64,000 nt of DNA from an uncultured Pedobacter sp. GTDB lineage: Bacteria; Bacteroidota; Bacteroidia; Sphingobacteriales; Sphingobacteriaceae. The stretch spans positions 20,819-84,818 of the forward strand of contig NZ_CAJYOJ010000088.1 of the NCBI RefSeq assembly GCF_913776295.1, written 5' to 3'. Below, one piece after another: positions 42,628 through 50,448 of the stretch (its first letter is position 1; the number at the start of each line of letters is the position of its first letter). The notes under the pieces are model-generated. The model made no database searches. It saw only the letters and a program-made list of their open reading frames with translations, and was not told the origin of the DNA. Made by a program: the position numbers and the translations under genes.

Positions 42628-43962
42628 CTATCTGGTAAAATTTAATCGTCTGCCTATCTGGTCTGTAGTGAATTTGCCTTTAACATAAGCCAGGTTGCCT
42701 GATACAAAGGTATGTGTAATACTTGCCTGGAAAGTATCGCCATCAAAAGGGCTCCAGCCACATTTGTAAAAATTGTTCAACTTGGTTACCTTCCATGGAT
42801 CGTTTAAATCAACCAGCACCAGATCAGCCCAGTAACCTTCACGGATAAAGCCCCGCTTTTCGATATCAAAGCAGATCGCGAGGTTATGCGCCGTTTTTTC
42901 GACAATTTTTTCCAAGGAGATTTTACCCTGCAAATGCATTTCCAGTAGCGCCGGTAAAGCATGTTGTACCAGGGGACCGCCCGAAGGGGCCTGCGCATAA
43001 GCCTGTTGCTTCTCAGCCAGGGTGTGTGGAGCATGATCAGTAGCAATAACGTCGATGTGATCGTTTAAAACGCCAGCTAAAACCCCGTTCTGATCATCTT
43101 CGGTTTTTACCGCAGGATTCCATTTAATAAAATTGCCTTTTTGGGTGTAATCTTTATCGTTAAACCAAAGGTGATGTACACAGGCTTCGGCCGTAATTTT
43201 TTTATTTTTTAATGGGATAGTATTGTCGAATAACGCAATTTCTTTAGCCGTAGATATGTGGAGGATGTGTAAACGTGTTTGGTAGCGTTTAGCCAGTTCT
43301 ACCGCTAGTGACGATGATTTATAGCAAGCTTCTGCGCTACGGATCAACGGGTGCATCTCAATGGTTAAGTCATCGCCGTACTTAGCCTTATATTCCGCCA
43401 GATTATGGCGGATAGTGGCTTCATCTTCACAGTGTGTAGCCACAAGTATAGGAGCCTTACTAAAAATGTGCTCTAAGGTCTTTTCATTGTCAACAAGCAT
43501 ATTCCCGGTTGATGAACCCATGAATACCTTGATGCCGCAAACATTTTTCGGATCGGTTTTTAATACTTCCTCAATATTATCATTACTGGCCCCCATGTAA
43601 AACGAATAGTTGGCCAGCGAGGTTTGTGCGGCAATGTCGTATTTATCGGCAAGCAATTCCTGTGTTAAGGTATTGGGCACGGTGTTAGGCATTTCCATAA
43701 AAGAAGTAATCCCACCGGCAACGGCAGCCATACTCTCGGTAAAAATATCGGCTTTGTGCGTAAGGCCAGGTTCGCGGAAATGCACCTGGTCATCAATCAT
43801 ACCTGGTAAAAGATACTGACCTTCGGCATTAATTTCCTGTGCACCGGGCGCAGCAAGATTCTGTCCGATTTTATCGATCAAACCATCTTTAATTAAAACA
43901 TCCGCTACAATTTTTTGTCCTTCATTTACAATGGTGGCAGCTTTTATCAGGTAAGTATTCAT
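42628..43962 (-). CDS. pyrC: Dihydroorotase
   Basis: 444 residues, class I-type amidohydrolase that closes carbamoyl aspartate to dihydroorotate in pyrimidine synthesis. The HxH motif reads D58-Q59-V60-H61, with glutamine in place of the first metal histidine. The other ligands are present: GIKVFMGSS (carboxylated lysine), ATHCEDE, LHILHIST and TDHAPHT. A TACCTTTG box (minus, 43968-43975) lies 5 bp before the ATG. The TA pair and DUF3810 follow in the same direction. Confidence 0.92.
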   Translation of the reverse strand: MNTYLIKAATIVNEGQKIVADVLIKDGLIDKIGQNLAAPGAQEINAEGQYLLPGMIDDQVHFREPGLTHKADIFTESMAAVAGGITSFMEMPNTVPNTLTQELLADKYDIAAQTSLANYSFYMGASNDNIEEVLKTDPKNVCGIKVFMGSSTGNMLVDNEKTLEHIFSKAPILVATHCEDEATIRHNLAEYKAKYGDDLTIEMHPLIRSAEACYKSSSLAVELAKRYQTRLHILHISTAKEIALFDNTIPLKNKKITAEACVHHLWFNDKDYTQKGNFIKWNPAVKTEDDQNGVLAGVLNDHIDVIATDHAPHTLAEKQQAYAQAPSGGPLVQHALPALLEMHLQGKISLEKIVEKTAHNLAICFDIEKRGFIREGYWADLVLVDLNDPWKVTKLNNFYKCGWSPFDGDTFQASITHTFVSGNLAYVKGKFTTDQIGRRLNFTR

Positions 43963-43967
43963 GGTTT

Positions 43968-43975
43968 CAAAGGTA
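43968..43975 (-). promoter_or_regulatory. TACCTTTG -7 box of pyrC
   Basis: Minus-strand match to TAnnTTTG, ending 5 bp before the pyrC ATG; implies a leaderless or near-leaderless mRNA. Confidence 0.5.
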
Positions 43976-44105
43976 ATAATTTGGGTTAACTGTTTAAATT
44001 GGTTAAGCGTTTAAATTGTAAATTAGCTGATTTAACCTGAGGATTTATAGCTTTAATTTTTTTAATGTAAGACTCAAGACTGAAGACTCCGAACTCCGGA
44101 CTTTA

Positions 44106-44139
44106 TTTGAGCCTTTTCGGCTCAAATAAACTATCTTTG
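44106..44139 (+). promoter_or_regulatory. DEAD-box helicase promoter with internal hairpin
   Basis: TTTG (44106-44109) and TATCTTTG (44132-44139) flank a perfect inverted repeat ATTTGAGCC / GGCTCAAAT with a 5-base spacer (44105-44127). The -7 box ends 6 bp before the ATG at 44146. The inverted repeat occupies the promoter spacer, where an operator would block polymerase; it could also be a terminator of a transcript from upstream. Confidence 0.5.
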
Positions 44140-44145
44140 TGCGCT

Positions 44146-45492
44146 ATGGCAAAACCGTTCGAAGAATTTAAGTTAAACAGGCAAATTTTAAATGCTGTGG
44201 CCGATGCGGGTTACACCGTTGCTACGCCGATACAGGAAAAGGCAATTGCGCCCATATTATCTGGTCAGGATATTTTTGGTATTGCCGAAACCGGAACCGG
44301 AAAAACGGCTGCTTTTGTATTGCCGATTTTAATGCAGCTGAAATACGCGCAAGGCGAAAATATCCGTGCGCTGATTTTATCGCCAACCCGAGAACTGGCC
44401 ATGCAGATTGAAGAACAGGTTAAACTGTTCTCTAGTTATACCGATCTGCGTTCCTTAGTGATTTTTGGTGGTATTGGACCAAAAACGCAGAAGGAACAAC
44501 TGGCAAAAGGCATTGATATTCTGATTGCCACACCCGGACGTTTCCTTGATTTATACTTAACAGGTGATATTAATACCCAAAGCTTAAAATTTTTGGTACT
44601 GGATGAGGCTGATAAAATGATGGATATGGGCTTTATCGGCTCGATACACAGAATTTTGGAAGTGGTGCCACGCAAACGCCAGAATTTACTGTTTTCTGCA
44701 ACGATGAGTGATCTGGTACAGAAAATAGCAGGCGATTTTCTAAAAAACCCGACCATTATTGAAACGGCTGAGCAGGCAACTCCTGCGGCAAACGTAACAC
44801 AAACCCTATATTTTGTTCCTAACTTTAAAACAAAGCTGAACTTATTACAATATTTGCTGAAGAATGATGAGGCTTTTACCCGTTTGATCATTTTCTGTAA
44901 AACCAAAACAGTTGCCGATAACATTTTTAGTTTTATCGAACGTAAATATGGCGCGGAGAATGTTCGTGTAATACACGCGAATAAAGGTCAGAATACCCGG
45001 ATTAATTCCATTAACAGTTTTAAAGAAGGAAATATCAGGGTTTTGGTAGCTACAGATGTAGCCAGCAGGGGTATAGATGTTAGCGATGTAAGTCATGTCA
45101 TCAATTTCGATGTACCCATCATTATCGAAGATTATGTGCACCGTATAGGACGTACCGGTAGGGCTTTTGCCAAGGGCGATGCCATAACTTTTGCTACTGA
45201 AGGCGAACAATACTACGTCCGTAAAATTGAAAAGCTCATCCGCCAGTCCATCCCGGTTGAAGCTATTCCACATGGTGTTTTTATTGAAGAAACGCCTTAT
45301 GAAGAGCGGCAGCAAATAGCTAAGGAAATTGACCTGCAGAAACGTAAGGAAGATCCTGACTTTAAAGGTGCTTTCCACGAAAAGAAAAATGCAAAGGCCA
45401 TAGAGCAGAAGGCTAGAGATAAAGCCAAGGCAAAGGCGGGTAAGGCAGTTAAAAGTTTTAAAAAGGGCAAACGTTTCGATAAGAAAAAGTAA
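44146..45492 (+). CDS. DEAD-box RNA helicase
   Basis: 448 residues from the ATG at 44146 (MAKPFEEFKLNRQIL); the open frame to 44107 runs through the promoter. All motifs are in order: Q motif TPIQEKAI, AETGTGKT, PTRELA, TPGR, DEADK, SAT, VATDVASRGID, HRIGRTGR. A basic C-terminal tail (KAKAKAGKAVKSFKKGKR) likely binds RNA. It unwinds structured RNA in ribosome assembly or cold adaptation, resembling the RhlE group. The next small membrane gene overlaps the stop by one base. Confidence 0.94.
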   Translation: MAKPFEEFKLNRQILNAVADAGYTVATPIQEKAIAPILSGQDIFGIAETGTGKTAAFVLPILMQLKYAQGENIRALILSPTRELAMQIEEQVKLFSSYTDLRSLVIFGGIGPKTQKEQLAKGIDILIATPGRFLDLYLTGDINTQSLKFLVLDEADKMMDMGFIGSIHRILEVVPRKRQNLLFSATMSDLVQKIAGDFLKNPTIIETAEQATPAANVTQTLYFVPNFKTKLNLLQYLLKNDEAFTRLIIFCKTKTVADNIFSFIERKYGAENVRVIHANKGQNTRINSINSFKEGNIRVLVATDVASRGIDVSDVSHVINFDVPIIIEDYVHRIGRTGRAFAKGDAITFATEGEQYYVRKIEKLIRQSIPVEAIPHGVFIEETPYEERQQIAKEIDLQKRKEDPDFKGAFHEKKNAKAIEQKARDKAKAKAGKAVKSFKKGKRFDKKK

Positions 45493-45767
45493 TGATGAAG
45501 CTTCGCGTTACGCCATTAAATATTGTTGGTGCCATTGGCTTGGGCTTGATGGTAGCTGGTCTTTTTTCTGAAAAAAATCCCGCAAGAGGTCAGATTCACT
45601 TCAGTGGTTTCTATTTGCTCATTCTGGGCTGTCTGGTTGTAGTTACTTTTATAACTGATCTGATATTCCGTTTTACTTTAAAAAACATTAAACGGATCTG
45701 GATAGTAGAACTGTTGTTTATAGTTAACGCCTCAATATTGATGTTAATATTACAAAAACTGGTGTAA
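45492..45767 (+). CDS. Small membrane protein
   Basis: 91 residues with three hydrophobic helices (IVGAIGLGLMVAGLFS, FYLLILGCLVVVTFITDLIF, IVELLFIVNASILMLIL). It begins by overlapping the helicase stop (TAATG), so it is translated with it. A second ATG follows at 45495. No family recognised. Confidence 0.7.
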   Translation: MMKLRVTPLNIVGAIGLGLMVAGLFSEKNPARGQIHFSGFYLLILGCLVVVTFITDLIFRFTLKNIKRIWIVELLFIVNASILMLILQKLV

Positions 45768-45866
45768 AACAAAAGCGAAGTATTTGGTAAAATCATCATC
45801 TTTGCCCCGAATAAAATGCTGATGAATTGGGGTAAACCGTTCGTCGGCGAAATCCATTTTGAAAAT

Positions 45867-46202
45867 ATGAAAAAAGCAGAAATAAAACTAACGGTTGAGT
45901 TAGACGAAGGCAACAACCCTGATAATATCCTTTGGGAGAGTACAGATTCTGGAAATGCTGATAAAGTGCCTGCAAAGGCTATGTTTTTATCCGTTTGGGA
46001 TCACAATTATAAAAATACATTAAAAATAGATCTTTGGACAAAAGATATGCCAGTAGATGAGATGAAACGTTTCTTCTACGAAACCCTTCAAACCATGGGT
46101 GATAGCTTTTTAAAGGCAACCGGCGAAACCCTGATTGTAGAAGATTTACGCGATTATTGTGCCCATTTTGCGGATAAGATGGGTATTATCGAAGGGCAGT
46201 AG
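45867..46202 (+). CDS. gldC: Gliding motility protein GldC
   Basis: 111 residues from the ATG at 45867 (MKKAEIKLTVELDEGNN); the frame is open further upstream, but the length and start match GldC. Conserved pieces: NILWESTDSG, MFLSVWDHNYKNTLKIDLWT, MKRFFYETLQTMGDSF. GldC is a soluble cytoplasmic protein needed for full gliding in flavobacteria. gldB, its usual neighbour there, is not adjacent here. Confidence 0.92.
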   Translation: MKKAEIKLTVELDEGNNPDNILWESTDSGNADKVPAKAMFLSVWDHNYKNTLKIDLWTKDMPVDEMKRFFYETLQTMGDSFLKATGETLIVEDLRDYCAHFADKMGIIEGQ

Positions 46203-46364
46203 GTTGGTTTATTAGCCATTGGTCATTAGTTTATTGGTTATTTTTTAGTAGTGATTGGTCATTGATTATTGTTCGTTAAAAAAAATGCCAGACAGTTAGT
46301 GATACTCATTGCCTTATTTTACAAACCTTCCAGATATTAAAATCAAATTAATCATCTTAAAACT

Positions 46365-46763
46365 ATGTTAGTATTAAATAAATTCAGAGCTTGGTTAGGC
46401 GTTTTGTTATGTGTTATTGCAGGGTTCTGCCCCATGTTGAAAGTCCCGATAAAGGGTAACTGGAACTTATATCAATCTGATGCGCGTTTATTTTTTATTA
46501 CTTATGCCATCATTGCCATTTCGGTATTGTTCCTGTTTATCAGAAAGGTGGGAGCATTCCGGTTCATGAGTTTCATCATGGCTATCTGGTATGTTTTAGC
46601 AGTTGTTGCGGTTTATTTTACGGCACATAATTACACCAAATATGGTTTTGCGAATAAACTGATCGGCAAAGTAGTTCATTTTCAATGGGGGTGGATTGTA
46701 CTTCTGGTCGGCGTTATATTAATGCTTTTCAGTATTAAACGTAGCGACAAAATAGCAGTTTAA
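46365..46763 (+). CDS. Hypothetical membrane protein (four TM)
   Basis: 132 residues with four hydrophobic helices: WLGVLLCVIAGFCPM, LFFITYAIIAISVLFLFI, FMSFIMAIWYVLAVVAVYF, WIVLLVGVILMLFS. No motif recognised. Its stop overlaps the stop region of the convergent lipocalin gene by 4 bp. The 46203-46364 spacer holds repeated GGTCATTAGT-type words. Confidence 0.65.
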   Translation: MLVLNKFRAWLGVLLCVIAGFCPMLKVPIKGNWNLYQSDARLFFITYAIIAISVLFLFIRKVGAFRFMSFIMAIWYVLAVVAVYFTAHNYTKYGFANKLIGKVVHFQWGWIVLLVGVILMLFSIKRSDKIAV

Positions 46764-47272
46764 CCTTTTTCATGCAATTGTGAGGTTAATTTTGCCACCT
46801 CGTATCCTTTAGCTTTGCATCTGGCCACAATTTCATCATGGGTTTTCTTCGGCATTGCCGGGTCGCGGCTCATGATGAACAAAAATTTATGATCGGGGTG
46901 CCCTACTACTACATAGGAGTAATCATCTGCCAGTTCGATAATCCAGTAGTCAACCTTTATCGGCCAGATAAATTGCGCCTGTAAAGCTCCTTTATCTCCG
47001 TTTTCTGATGGAAACATTTTCGATGTTCTGGAATAAACCTTTTCATCTCCCGGTTTTTTATAGGTAGTAACGACGTTATAATAGCCATCTTTATTTAACG
47101 TGTACGTTGTAGTGGTTTCCCTGCTGCCTTTATCAAAAATGGTTGGGATGGAATACAATGAATACCACGTTCCGGCGTATTTTTTTAAATCTAATCTGGC
47201 CACGGGAACATTTTTTTCCGCTGGCAAATGGGCGAAAAGAAAAAAAAGGAGGGAGCAAATCGTTTTCATCAT
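46760..47272 (-). CDS. Lipocalin family protein (Blc-like)
   Basis: 170 residues with a signal peptide (MMKTICSLLFFLFAHLPAE). The lipocalin GxW signature is AGTWYSLYSIPTIFDKG. Further strands include AQFIWPIKVDYWIIEL and YSYVVVGHPDHKFLFIMSRDP, the Blc/apolipoprotein D pattern. It probably binds lysophospholipids or other lipids in the periplasm. The lipobox is not clear, so it may be soluble rather than anchored. Confidence 0.9.
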   Translation of the reverse strand: MMKTICSLLFFLFAHLPAEKNVPVARLDLKKYAGTWYSLYSIPTIFDKGSRETTTTYTLNKDGYYNVVTTYKKPGDEKVYSRTSKMFPSENGDKGALQAQFIWPIKVDYWIIELADDYSYVVVGHPDHKFLFIMSRDPAMPKKTHDEIVARCKAKGYEVAKLTSQLHEKG

Positions 47273-47326
47273 ATCATCGGTTTTTAATATGATTTACGAA
47301 AAAGACCTCATCCTGGTTTTGAGCTT

Positions 47327-47722
47327 TTAATCAGCTATAAAGTAGTCATCGCTACCATCCTCCAGCGGAATATAAATTCTTTCCCATTCATTGCCATCTA
47401 CAACTTCCCAGGTATGGCCTTCTCCGCGGGTATCATTGGCAATGAGTATAATCCCCGGCTCAATGATAAAGGTTTCGCCATTACTTACGGTAAAACGGAG
47501 TTTTCCTTTTAAAGTAATTACATACTGGCGGCGCGGGGCAGGGTGTGGGATGTTTTCTAAAGTAGATACATCGGTTTGGGCGAAAAAATAATGGGCATTG
47601 ATATGCTGGCGGATTGGGATTTTGCCAATTTCGAATGCACATCTATCTTCCCCGATATTAATTAAACGAATAGCTTTCAGGTAATTATTTGGTGTTCCGG
47701 CTTGATCTGTATTCATCTCCAA
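47327..47722 (-). CDS. Cupin-like protein
   Basis: 131 residues (a second ATG at codon 3 is possible). Beta-rich single cupin domain: RRQYVITLKGKLRFTVSNGE, IIEPGIILIANDTRGEGHTW. Substrate and metal are unknown. It lies 8 bp downstream of the alkyltransferase gene on the same strand and is probably co-transcribed with it. Confidence 0.72.
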   Translation of the reverse strand: MEMNTDQAGTPNNYLKAIRLINIGEDRCAFEIGKIPIRQHINAHYFFAQTDVSTLENIPHPAPRRQYVITLKGKLRFTVSNGETFIIEPGIILIANDTRGEGHTWEVVDGNEWERIYIPLEDGSDDYFIAD

Positions 47723-47730
47723 ATATGGTT

Positions 47731-48210
47731 TTAAAATTTTAATTCCGCTTGTCCCTTTTTGGCAATTTCACGTTCGTGCTGCAGCAGCCATTTTTTACGC
47801 CACAAACCACCGGCATAACCCACCAGTTTGCCGTTACTGCCAATAACCCTATGGCAGGGTACTATAATGGCCATATTGTTTTTTCCGTTTGCGGCAGCAA
47901 TAGCCCGTATGGCTAATGGATGGTGGGCAGAAAACTTAGCATAGGAGATGGTTTCGCCAAAAGGGATAGTTAATAAATGCTGCCAGACTTCCTGCTGAAA
48001 TTCGGTGCCTTTTTGTTTTATTGGGAAATTGAATTGCTGTAACTTACCCTCAAAATAATCACCCAATTGCTGGGCAACTTCTAAAGTGAGCCGATTTTCG
48101 GTAACTCCTTCAATATTTGTTTCAGCAAAAGTTACAGCATGTACAAATTCATCATCGGCAAGGATGGTTATCTGGCCGATAGGAGATGTGATAACTGATG
48201 CGTAGTTCAT
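47731..48210 (-). CDS. ogt: Methylated-DNA--protein-cysteine methyltransferase
   Basis: 159 residues. The active-site motif IVPCHRVIG places the alkyl-acceptor cysteine at 119; the DNA-binding helix-turn-helix (AIRAIAAANGKN) precedes it. It removes O6-alkylguanine in a single-turnover suicide reaction. It lacks an Ada N-terminal domain. It is followed 8 bp later by the cupin gene. Confidence 0.93.
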   Translation of the reverse strand: MNYASVITSPIGQITILADDEFVHAVTFAETNIEGVTENRLTLEVAQQLGDYFEGKLQQFNFPIKQKGTEFQQEVWQHLLTIPFGETISYAKFSAHHPLAIRAIAAANGKNNMAIIVPCHRVIGSNGKLVGYAGGLWRKKWLLQHEREIAKKGQAELKF

Positions 48211-48400
48211 ATTTTTATTTTTTCCTCAGATTGAATAGCAAATTTTCACTAATTGCCGATAAACCTTCTGATAAAAGCCATCTGTGTTTATCCTTTTTGT
48301 CTGTCGTTAAATCTTTTTTTGCGTCTTCGTGGCTAAATGAGTGGCCAAACAAAATTACAACAATACAACAATTTAAGCGCGCAATATTTATCAATAAAAG

Positions 48401-48408
48401 TATCTTTG
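48401..48408 (+). promoter_or_regulatory. TATCTTTG -7 box of ccmB
   Basis: TATCTTTG ends 5 bp before the ccmB ATG at 48414. No TTTG is visible at the expected -33, so recognition rests on the -7 box. Confidence 0.5.
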
Positions 48409-48413
48409 CGGTT

Positions 48414-49079
48414 ATGCAATTGGCCAAAGAGGTTAAATATTTAATTCACAAGGAAGTATTATTGGAGTGGCGTTCCAAATATACCATTAACGGTGTATTA
48501 CTCTATGTAATTTCTACTATTTTTACCTGTTACCTGTCTTTTGTTAGCCTGGGCGATAAACTTACATGGAATGCCTTGTTTTGGATCATCATGCTCTTTG
48601 CCTCCATTAATGGCGTATCGAAAAGTTTTTTGCAGGAAACCAAAGGTCAGCAGCTGTATAGTTACGTTTTGGCAAGTCCTGCTGCGGTTTTAATTTCTAA
48701 AACGGTATATAATATGCTGCTGATGCTGGTATTAACCACCATTGCTTTAGGTTTTTATACCCTGGTTTTTGATTCTTTTACTCCGCCTGATTTATTGTTG
48801 TATTACGTAGCTGTGGTTTTGGGGAGCATCAGTTTTTCTACGGTATTTACCATGGTTTCGGCCATAGCGAGCAAAGCCGGTAATGGGGGTATGCTAATGG
48901 CAATCTTAAGCTTTCCGATCATTATTCCGGTACTGATTTTATTAATTAAACTCGCTAAAAATGCGGTTGATGGCTTGCCATGGGAAAATAGCTATGATGA
49001 AATAACCATGTTGCTGGTGGTGAATGTACTTGTAGTGGCCACGTCTTTGTTGTTATTTCCTTACCTTTGGAGGGATTAA
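48414..49079 (+). CDS. ccmB: Heme exporter protein CcmB
   Basis: 221 residues from the ATG at 48414 (MQLAKEVKYLIHKEVLLEW); the frame is open further upstream through non-coding DNA. Six TM helices (VLLYVISTIFTCYLSFVSLG, LLLYYVAVVLGSISFSTVF, FPIIIPVLILLIKLA and others). With CcmA and CcmC it takes part in System I cytochrome c maturation, releasing heme-loaded CcmE. ccmA is not adjacent. ccmC follows 54 bp later. Confidence 0.9.
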   Translation: MQLAKEVKYLIHKEVLLEWRSKYTINGVLLYVISTIFTCYLSFVSLGDKLTWNALFWIIMLFASINGVSKSFLQETKGQQLYSYVLASPAAVLISKTVYNMLLMLVLTTIALGFYTLVFDSFTPPDLLLYYVAVVLGSISFSTVFTMVSAIASKAGNGGMLMAILSFPIIIPVLILLIKLAKNAVDGLPWENSYDEITMLLVVNVLVVATSLLLFPYLWRD

Positions 49080-49133
49080 ATATAGAGGGTGGAAAACGGA
49101 TGATGGAATCAACATTCAAAATTAAATATACGC

Positions 49134-49796
49134 ATGAATAAAACTTGGTGGAAAATTTTAGGTTCGGTTTTGGTAATTTATACTGCAATAGCAGGTTTAT
49201 TGCTTGGGGTACCTCATTTGCCGATATTGAATGAAACAATCAGGAATCTTTATTTCCATGTACCCATGTGGTTTGCCATGATTGTACTGTTTTCGATCTC
49301 TGTTTTTTATAGCGTAAAATCATTGAGCACCAAAAGTGAAATCGATGATATCAAAGCCGTTGAAAGTGTTAACGCCGGCATTATTTTTGGTATTTTAGGT
49401 TTAATTACCGGTGCCATCTGGGCTAAATTTACCTGGGGACAGTTCTGGAGCTTTGATCCTAAGCAGAATTTTGCGGCCATTTCAATATTGCTTTATTTTG
49501 CATATTTGATTCTCCGGAATGCCATTGACGAAGAGCAAAAAAGAGCAAAGATTTCTGCCATTTACAATATTTTTGCCTTCCCGATGATGGTGGTATTACT
49601 TTTTGTTTTACCCCGTTTGAAAGATTCCTTACATCCGGGCAATGGCGGTAACCCGGGTTTTAACAGTTACGATTTAGATAGTCGCATGCGCATGGTATTT
49701 TACCCTGCGTGTTTAGGTTGGATTTTGATCGGTTACTGGGTATATACCATCCGTTTCAGAATACGTACTATTGAGAATAAACAACAACATAACTAA
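49134..49796 (+). CDS. ccmC: Heme lyase/export protein CcmC (CcsA/HemeHandling family)
   Basis: 220 residues with six TM helices. The heme-handling features are present: NLYFHVPMWF (first histidine), the tryptophan-rich WGQFWSFDPKQN segment and SLHPGNGGNP (second histidine). It loads heme onto CcmE in System I. ccmD starts 2 bp after its stop, giving the usual order ccmB-ccmC-ccmD. Confidence 0.92.
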   Translation: MNKTWWKILGSVLVIYTAIAGLLLGVPHLPILNETIRNLYFHVPMWFAMIVLFSISVFYSVKSLSTKSEIDDIKAVESVNAGIIFGILGLITGAIWAKFTWGQFWSFDPKQNFAAISILLYFAYLILRNAIDEEQKRAKISAIYNIFAFPMMVVLLFVLPRLKDSLHPGNGGNPGFNSYDLDSRMRMVFYPACLGWILIGYWVYTIRFRIRTIENKQQHN

Positions 49797-49797
49797 A

Positions 49798-50016
49798 ATG
49801 AAAAAGATATTTTTCTCCCTGATATTAATGATGGCCACAATGCAGTTATTTGCACAAAATAATGGCGTAGAAATGGCCGATAGTCTTCGTAGTAATGGAA
49901 AAATTTACGTGGTGGTCATCTGCATCGTAATTATTCTGGTAGGCTTGCTTGCCTACCTTTTCTCGATCGATAAAAGATTAAAGAAAATCGAAAAAGAAAA
50001 CCAGATCAGCAAGTAA
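49798..50016 (+). CDS. ccmD: CcmD family protein
   Basis: 72 residues from the ATG at 49798 (MKKIFFSLILMMATMQLF); the frame is open further upstream inside ccmC. Unlike proteobacterial CcmD it has a signal peptide (ending near AQNNG) before one TM helix (IYVVVICIVIILVGLLAYLF) and a charged tail, the form found in this phylum. It stabilises the CcmABC heme-release complex. Confidence 0.8.
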   Translation: MKKIFFSLILMMATMQLFAQNNGVEMADSLRSNGKIYVVVICIVIILVGLLAYLFSIDKRLKKIEKENQISK

Positions 50017-50448
50017 GTAAAAGGTTGTAATTGCAATATCCTTGATAATTTTTAAGAAGAGATCAAATATCTTGATCTCTTTTTTTATGTCATATCTTTT
50101 GATGTGAAATTACGATATTCGTAATTAAGATGGTGTTTTTGTTCGTCGATTAATCAGTATTTCAATAAAATGGTCTTGTGGATATTTTTTTTATAATTTT
50201 TTTTTATCAGATTAATCCATAAAAAACCTATTAAATTAGTCGTTTTATTGCAGTCGACGGGTGGGTATATCGGCGTTTAAACCTGTTTAAATATTGTTTT
50301 TGAACAGATTCACCTAATGGGTATAAAACCTTTCAACTGTTCTCCCCAGGGTGGTGTTAGCTGTACACTAAGTATTTTTGCATTTGGATATGTGCATTTT
50401 TTTTAGGCAATTTTGCAACGAAAACTTATTCAATATAAAAAATAAATA
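50017..50448. other. Spacer with terminator and gdhA promoter region
   Basis: 432 bp. It starts with the ccmD terminator (50058-50086), then AT-rich DNA with no ORF; TATTTTTG at 50373-50380 is a candidate -7 box for glutamate dehydrogenase, giving a leader of about 65 nt. Confidence 0.6.
50058..50086 (+). terminator. Rho-independent terminator of the ccmBCD run
   Basis: Perfect 9-bp arms AGAGATCAA (50058-50066) and TTGATCTCT (50072-50080), loop ATATC, then seven T's. Confidence 0.92.

Noticed and set aside
45816..45866. Upstream extension of gldC
   Set aside because: GldC homologues start at MKKAEIKL-like residues; the extra 17 codons are not conserved.
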